Origin: Ochotona curzoniae
Lineage: Eukaryota; Chordata; Mammalia; Lagomorpha; Ochotonidae
Length of the DNA stretch: 64,000 nt
Reading direction: 5' to 3'
Assembly (NCBI RefSeq): GCF_017591425.1
Contig: NW_024466599.1
Span: forward strand, 26,698,001 to 26,762,000
How positions within the stretch are numbered: the first letter of the stretch is position 1; the number at the start of each line of letters is the position of its first letter. Positions 57,889 through 64,000 of this stretch are shown here, one piece after another. Below the pieces are notes generated by a model. It made no database searches. It saw only the letters and a program-made list of their open reading frames with translations, and was not told the DNA's origin. The translations under genes and the position numbers were made by a program.

Positions 57889-59016
57889 CACTGTAACAGC
57901 TATTCTCCATACAATTGTCTTTGTCATTCTGATTTATAGGAGTTAAAAGGAGAATTTTTTGTGCACTGAAGAAAAGCAGTCCCCGAGTGTCACGGGCTAA
58001 GTGTTAAAAATGCAGAGTGCTATGACCCGAACATACTACCTACAGAAGCAGAATATCCGGGATGGGCTGCAGAACTAGTGTTATCTGGCCTAGGTCATTT
58101 CCAGTCTAGCTATCCATGGCCGTCCTTGAGCGCTCAGCCCTGGGCTGTATTCCAGTCATCTGAGTGTATTTGTGGCTCCCTACTGCCCTCTCGTGGTCAG
58201 TGGTTCTGCACAAATCAACAGAGAAAGCCCGCCCAAGATTCTGTCTTGAGGTCAGAGGTCTCTCCTGGTTTGGCGGTGGCTCTGAGGACTTGCATAGTTG
58301 GGATAGATGTCAAAACGCATTACCTAGAACCCACTAGCTTCCTACTCACGCTGCTGAAATCCTCGGTGCTTCAGCTCGGCTTACTTTCTGGAACTCTGTG
58401 CTTTCTGCTTATGGTGATTAATGTGATGGGTGCCCGGATCCCCTCCACCTGTGCTTGGTCCTTCCTACTCATGGAGTTCCCTTGACTCCGCACTGTACCT
58501 CCCCACCCCACATACAACTCTCCTGTGTGATCTGGTCTCCTCTGCATGAACACATATGTGTGGTTAGCCACATTCCTGCTTCTGGTCTTTCCTGAATGAA
58601 CCATCCATCCTCTTTCGTTCTTTATGCCTTTTCCCTTCTGTAACCTGTCAGAGTTTCTGAGCCTAACAGAGAGTTTGAAATGGGCAGACTCACTCAGAAA
58701 AGTCATGAAATTGGTATAACTCAAAGGTCTTGACCATATTCTAAGGAAGATTCCGAGAATGTAGAGCTCGCTCACCTCATCCTGTCTGGTCCCAGCTCTG
58801 ACACTTCGTGTTTCCATCCTGCCACTGTACAGTCCCTGGTCTTTTGGGTGAACAAGTGCCTGCTTCCTCCCAGCAGGCCAGAACACACCAGTGGAACGCA
58901 GTGCATTGTGATGATTCAAACCACAAATTTGGAATGGGAGCTGAATTGGAATCTGCTTATTTGTATGATGTGTGGTCTTGGGACACTGTACATCTCAAAC
59001 TTATTTCCTCTACTGT
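57889..59016. other. Unassigned DNA containing the longest open frame
   Basis: A 182-codon minus-strand frame (58371-58919) and a 135-codon plus-strand frame (58078-58485) partly overlap. Neither shows a domain, signal peptide or membrane segment I recognise. A CTCF-like motif lies at 58181-58200. Confidence 0.5.
58181..58200 (-). promoter_or_regulatory. CTCF-like binding motif
   Basis: The minus strand reads CTGACCACGAGAGGGCAGTA. It fits the CTCF consensus (CCA-C-x-AG-(A/G)-(G/T)-GGC-(A/G)) at most core positions, with a C-to-G change between CCAC and AG. It lies in repeat-free DNA. CTCF sites of this kind organise chromatin loops. Occupancy cannot be seen from sequence. Confidence 0.55.
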
Positions 59017-59032
59017 AAGAAAAGAGACAGTA

Positions 59033-59348
59033 GGGCCTGGCATGGTAGTCTAGTAGTTAACATCTTTGCCTTGCATGCCCAGGTTCCCATATGGGCACCA
59101 GTTTGTGTCCTGGTGGCCCAGCTTCCCATGCAGCTCCCTGCTTATGGCATGGGAAAGTAGTAGAGCGTGGCCCAAAGTCCTAGGACTCTGCACCCTGGAA
59201 AAAAGCTCCTGGCTCCTGGCTTAGGATTGACTCAACTCCAGCCGTTGCAGCCACTTGGGGAGTGAAACAGTGCATAGCAGATCTTCATCTCTGTCTCTCC
59301 CTCTCTCTGTATATTGACTTTCCAATAAAAATAAATAGTTAAAAAAAA
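59033..59348 (+). mobile_element. C-type SINE, full length
   Basis: GGGCCTGGCATGGTAGTC head, CCCATATGGGCACCAG core, CAGCTCCCTGCTTATGGC, CACTTGGGGAGTGAAACAG, TTGACTTTCCAATAAAAATA tail. Flanking repeats at 59017-59032 and 59349-59364 match at about 13 of 16 positions. Confidence 0.95.
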
Positions 59349-59364
59349 GAGAGAAGAGACAATA

Positions 59365-60355
59365 TTTCATTCGAAATTTGTTGTGATTATCAAATGAGAC
59401 ACAGCATGAATAGACGTGCATCATATTCCATGCACATGGAAGTAGTTGACACGTCTTATTACCATCCAAGGGCAGAACTTTAGGGCTCCCAGCACTGTGT
59501 CTCTGAGATGGTCGTCTGGAGCCTGGGCGGCACTAGTTGCCTAAAGGCTCCTTTCCCTGGGCACTCTGGGAAATGCTTTAGCTGGGCTTCATTTGAATTT
59601 TTTTTTCACCTTCAAAGTTTGTCATGATTTGGCCTTGGAGGCTTGGGGCTTTGTGATCTCCAGCTCAGCATCCCACTGGACTCCTGGGGTTCTCCTGCTA
59701 AGTCTTCGTCCTCTTTTCACCTACTGCTTTCACTTTCAGCTGTCAAAAACAAAGTGATGTCTGACACGCATCCAGCTACTGCCATTCTGTCTGGGATCAA
59801 AGACTGCTTTAAGTCGAAGGATTCCAAATGAGCTAGGTGAATCAACTAACTAACTTTTCAGAGTGAGGGACGGTATACCATTCCAAAATATGCCACCATG
59901 ACGAGTGTTATTTTGAACTCAACGCAATTAAGAAGTTGAGAGAAGGAACGTAGGTACTTAAAATGAAAGAGAAGGGTATTTCTTCTCTGTGGGGTACTTG
60001 GAGACAGTAGTCTCTTCACTCTAGAGAGGAGGAATCTGCATCGTAAGTCTTAGTAACTAGCCCTTGTCTTCCACTGTTTTCCCATATTTACTTTTCCATA
60101 ACTTGGCTCCCCTCAAAATCCAAGTCCTGTCTCATTGTCTTACCTCTTCTCTTAAAAACTACTGTTCTTTTGTCAAGGCATTGTAGAAGCTCATGTTTTG
60201 ACCAGCCCCTTGAGTTGTTTTTTTTTTTTTTTTTTATCTCAGGACACTCCCAAGTGCACATGCCAATGAACTTCAGCATGTATTTCTCTTATCAATCTAA
60301 ATTTTGTTACTTTGATTCATAGGGCTCTAAGTGGGTAGAGAAAAATTGGTTTCAA
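59365..60355. other. Unassigned DNA with a T18 run
   Basis: A pure T-run lies at about 60,218-60,235 without an adjoining recognised insertion. No exon recognised. Confidence 0.5.
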
Positions 60356-60406
60356 TTTTAAATATTTTTATTTTATTTGAAAGATTGAGCAAGTGTGTGT
60401 GTGTGT

Positions 60407-60442
<36 letters not shown>

Positions 60443-60663
60443 CCCGTAATATCCAGAGCAAGGACAGATAGATGCCAGTAGCTCAGAACTCAACCCAGAT
60501 CTTCCACACACATTACCATGACCCTACCTAGTACTTGAACCATCAACTGTGATCTTCAAAATACATTAGCAAGAACATGGCTTGTAAGTGGAGTCAGATA
60601 CTCTCACATGGGATGCAGACAACCCAGGCAGAAATTTCAGCACTGTATCAAATGCTCACCCCT
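60356..60663 (-). mobile_element. C-type SINE, old
   Basis: TTTTATTTTATTTGAAAGAT, then a (GT)n(GA)n expansion at 60,392-60,440, CCAGTAGCTCAGAACTCAAC, GTAAGTGGAGTCAGATACTC, CACATGGGATGCAGACAACCC. The centre is strongly diverged. Confidence 0.8.
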
Positions 60664-61009
60664 CATCCCTCCCGTCTTTCTTCCTCTACTGCTCTGCTTC
60701 TACCCTCCTGCCTTTACACACCACTGCTGGTCTTTTCTTCTACTCAAAGGTAGCAAGCCCAGGGTTGCTGGCATGGTCCATTCCTGGGCAGGACTACCTC
60801 AATTAGAATTCACTCCCAAAACTAACCTTGTCTAGCCTATTGGAGAAATTTCCTTAAATCCTCTCTCTGTTCTCTAAAACATAGAGCCTGGATTGTTTCT
60901 GAGAGTATGAGAAGCACATTTGCTTTATATTTAATCAGAAAATAAGCTCTTCATTCACAATTAGATATTGGAGAAAATGAAAATTCTATGGTTAATGCAA
61001 TACTTGAAT
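60664..61009. other. Unassigned non-coding DNA
   Basis: C/T-rich start, no feature recognised. Confidence 0.5.
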
Positions 61010-61150
61010 TATTGACCCAATGCAGCATTCTTTGGCTGTGTGACTTTGGCAAATTATTATTTTCATCTATCAGGTTAGAGGGCTGGGCTGGATGGACTAA
61101 GAGGTCATCTTTCATCTACAAGAGGTCAACACCAGATCCATCCGTGTACA
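61010..61150 (+). mobile_element. MIR SINE
   Basis: CTTTGGCTGTGTGACTTTGG, CAAATTATTATTTTCATCTAT, AGGTTAGAGGGCTGGGCTGG and ATGGACTAAGAGGTCATCTTTC match MIR through its GGTTGGACTAGATGATCTCTAAGGTC part. Confidence 0.8.
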
Positions 61151-62234
61151 GGAAAATCAGATTTACTTGTTCTGTAGCACCGCCCCTCTGAAAAACTCCA
61201 ACATTAAGGTAGGCACTTGATTCATCTAAAATGCAGAACCCATAAGCTAACGTAGGGCCACAAACCAAGCCAATTTCAGTGGCCAAAACAGCAACTCTGG
61301 TTTCCCTTCCCAGGTTTATTCTTTCCAAGACAGCCCAAATCTAAAACATCTCCTCCCTTCTGCCCTAGAAACATCTTTTAATGTCAAAATAATGAATTGG
61401 AAGCCCACCAGGCTGTGTGACTCCAGTGCTTTGGATTTCTATATAAACCAAAACCTAATTTACTATAAGCAGTAAAAAACAAAACAAAACAAAACAAAAA
61501 CTTAACCTTAGCTAATCAAAAACTTCCAACTAATCCCTAACTCGGGATATGTCACTGATTCACACCCAAATAAAGCAAATGCTAAGCTGCAGACAATCAA
61601 ATAAATACTCTATGTTGCCTCGGTGTTCACCCTATAAAACCTGCTCTTCCTATTGCCAATGCAGAGCTCTTTGTAATGCTTCCAGTTTTAAGTGTTGCCT
61701 GTTTCATGAATCCTTTAAAATGCCAACTCTCAGTTGATATTGTCTAAGCTTTTCTTTTTCACAGTAGCTTACTATTCATGCAAAATTTCTTTTAAAATTC
61801 AACTTTCCAAATAATGTGTGTTTCAGTCTCTGGATTATCACCATTCAATATTCTTCCTCTATCCTGCATAAACTAACACTTGGAAATATCAGCAGAACCA
61901 TATGTAGTAGCGCTTCCACTCAGTTTCTGTAAACTAGGAATTTCAGTTTCAATATACAGCCCACACATCACACGGAGGCTGGTGGCATAGAGTTACAATT
62001 CAGTGTGTGGCAGGAGTGGGGAGGGAGCAGTTAGTATTTGGCAGATTTCTATTTCAGAAGCTGTATGCTTTCTATGCAGAGCTCACTGGCACCCAAACCA
62101 GCATTGGCATGGCCCTGAGCTGGCAAAGACCAGACAGCTCCCAGAAGGGAAAAAAATCACTAAAAGCAAAGATTTTCCCCCAAGGCAACACTATCTAATT
62201 TCCAACTTTGTTCCCTTATTTAACAAATGAGGTT
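61151..62234. other. Unassigned DNA with a short (AAAAC)n
   Basis: AAAAC repeats about four times at 61,478-61,500. No exon or named repeat recognised. Confidence 0.5.
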
Positions 62235-62572
62235 GGGCCCAGTATGGTAGCCGAGAAGCTAAAGTTCTCACTTTGCATATGCCAAGATCCCATATGGGCG
62301 CCAGCTTGTATCCCGGCAGTCCTGCTTCCCATTCAGCTCCCTGCTTGTGGCCTGGAAAAGCAGTCAAGGATGGACAAAAGCCTTGGGACCCTGCACTCAC
62401 ATGGGAGACCTGGAAGAGATTCCTGGCCCCTGGCTTCGGATTGGCTTAGCTCCAGACGTTGCAGCCACTTGGGGGGGTGAATCAGCAGACTGAAGATCTT
62501 CCTTTCTGTATCTCCTCCTCTCTGTATTTTGACTTTCCAATAAAAATAAATATATCAAAAAAAAAAAAAAAG
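62235..62572 (+). mobile_element. C-type SINE, young-type
   Basis: GGGCCCAGTATGGTAGCCG head, CCCATATGGGCGCCAGC core, CAGCTCCCTGCTTGTGGCCTG, CATGGGAGACCTGGAAGAG, TTTTGACTTTCCAATAAAAA and an A15 tail that runs into (GAA)n at 62,571-62,588. Retained CpGs suggest a fairly recent insertion, though no target duplication is evident. Confidence 0.95.
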
Positions 62573-62590
62573 AAGAAGAAGAAGAAGGGA

Positions 62591-64000
62591 GGGGATCAAA
62601 TTCTTCCCACTTTCCCAGAGCAGCACCTATATCGTTGGAAGCAATGCCATTTTCTTATTTTCCTCTATTGTCATCACAACCTTAATGTGTCCTTGTAAAA
62701 GTAAAGTAGGAATTAGATAAAAGTTGCCAGAGTTTCCTGATAGATATTTATGCTTGATTGTGCTACCCTTATTTGTTTGTTTTATCAATAAGCTGTTTGT
62801 CTCAGAAAGCATACCCTCACCACGTAGTAAAACATACGGGAGTTCTGAAACCCCTAAAGATAAGGGAATGAAGGATGCAGGCGCATAAGACCGGCCAAAG
62901 GCAAGGAAAATCCTGTGTTTGATCCAGAGCAGAAACAAAAGGGCTGATCCTTGAAAGCTAAGGCCATGGAGATGACCGCAAACATGAGCAACTGAAGTCA
63001 GAGCAAGAAGCCAAAGCTGGATGGAAGGGAGAGTTGGGAGCAAAACAAACTGTCATCACAAGTAGTGAAGGAGAACAGAGCATAGCCTCAGGCTGCATGA
63101 GCAACCACAAGACTCAACTAAGGGCCAGTTCTGATAGAGGTGAGCAGGTGGGGCAGAGCCTCTGGCCTGACTGAGTGGTTGCCCGGTAGAGGTACAGCTT
63201 TAAATCTGTAAGTCACTCAGTTACTGTGAATTGATCATTTCAATTTTTTTCCATTATATCACTGTCCAGAAAGAAAGAAAGGTTCTACTCTTGGCGTGTA
63301 GCTGCAGACTAATGAAAAAATAAAATTTCTGCATGTTTGAATCTTATGACATGAAAGGTTTAGGAATATTTTTAATGAGGGATAATTTAATAAATTTCCT
63401 TATACTATTTCATCCCCTCAAAAATTAAGCCAGTTGTCAATACATTTTATATCAAATCTGATCCAAAAGCATAATGGAGTAATTTAGTATAGTAGGAGAC
63501 CAGAATACACCATCTCAAGATGTGCCGTTTTCACATAAGGATTATTTCAAGTTAAGAGCAATCAAGAACAAAGCAGAGAGGAAACCTCTGATCCTTTGCT
63601 CTGTCTGGTGGAAAGCAGGACATAGATTTATAAAGAGACAAGGTTTCCCATTTTCTTTCTAGGAAGGAGGACCGAGCTTTACTCCCGAAGACAATGTTGC
63701 ATTTTCACTGGCTGGGAGACCACACCAAATGAATCTACAGTATCAAACTCACCAAACGGCCTGTATCAACAGGTTATTTGCCTTCCCCCAATTTACTACC
63801 TCTAGAGTCTCAGACTCCTTTTTGTTTTGTCACTTTGCATAAGAATAACTTATTTCCTGAGTATTGCCTATGTATATCTAAAAATACATGTTCAGAGATT
63901 TGATTGCTTTAATCTTGCTACTCCATCTTTTGTGAAAGAACTTAAGAGAAATGGAGAAAACCTTTGTCTCCCCCAACAGTGTCAATAATAGAACGAATCA
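62591..64000. other. Unassigned non-coding DNA
   Basis: The longest frame is 138 codons (62627-63043, minus), with no recognised domain. A weak MIR-like stretch near 63.19-63.24 kb is not convincing. AT-rich after 63.2 kb. Confidence 0.45.

Overview
The window reads as ordinary mammalian intergenic or intronic DNA from a lagomorph. It holds about 28 copies of the tRNA-derived lagomorph C-type SINE, in both orientations and at every stage of decay. Four LINE 3' ends of a lagomorph type lie among older pan-mammalian repeats (MIR, L2, a MaLR-type LTR, MER5-like and hAT-Charlie-like fragments). The youngest SINE copies end in an AATAAAAATAAATAAATCTTT-type tail and carry a GGTTCTAATCC B box. From memory of the families, this favours pika (Ochotona) over rabbit, but the species is an inference.

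Layout: 1-13 kb has SINEs at 18, 556, 3814, 5819, 6659, 6995, 7882, 8598, 10244 and 12498, two MIRs, an LTR near 10.8-11.2 kb, and a roughly 104-bp sequence present twice (6531 and 8414). 13-24 kb is mostly unassigned, with a 1.2-kb LINE 3' end flanked by a perfect 14-bp target-site duplication at 19.1-20.4 kb. 24.8-26.2 kb is an older antisense LINE 3' end made largely of degenerate ~57-bp tandem units. 26-32 kb mixes SINEs, L2 and MIR. 32.2-34.4 kb is the most repeat-poor stretch with motif clusters, and is the best place to look for a conserved regulatory element. 34-41.5 kb has SINEs and two more antisense LINE 3' ends (38.2 and 40.8 kb). 41.5-50 kb is mostly unassigned, with MIR/L2 relics. 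Near 50 kb a 140-bp homopurine tract is followed by (TG)29 and then a decayed hAT-type zinc-finger fragment. 51.9-64 kb alternates SINEs with unassigned DNA and has a good CTCF-like motif at 58.18 kb.

No protein-coding exon, tRNA, rRNA or other functional RNA gene could be supported. The longest open frames (182, 172, 144 and 143 codons) show no recognisable domain, and many of the shorter ones run through SINEs or microsatellites. CpG is scarce outside the youngest SINEs and no CpG-island promoter is visible. The window gives no clear sign of an undescribed biological system. The observations most worth checking are the unnamed duplicated 104-mer, the CTCF-like sites, the repeat-poor nuclear-receptor-motif interval, and the LINE 3' ends with internal tandem arrays.
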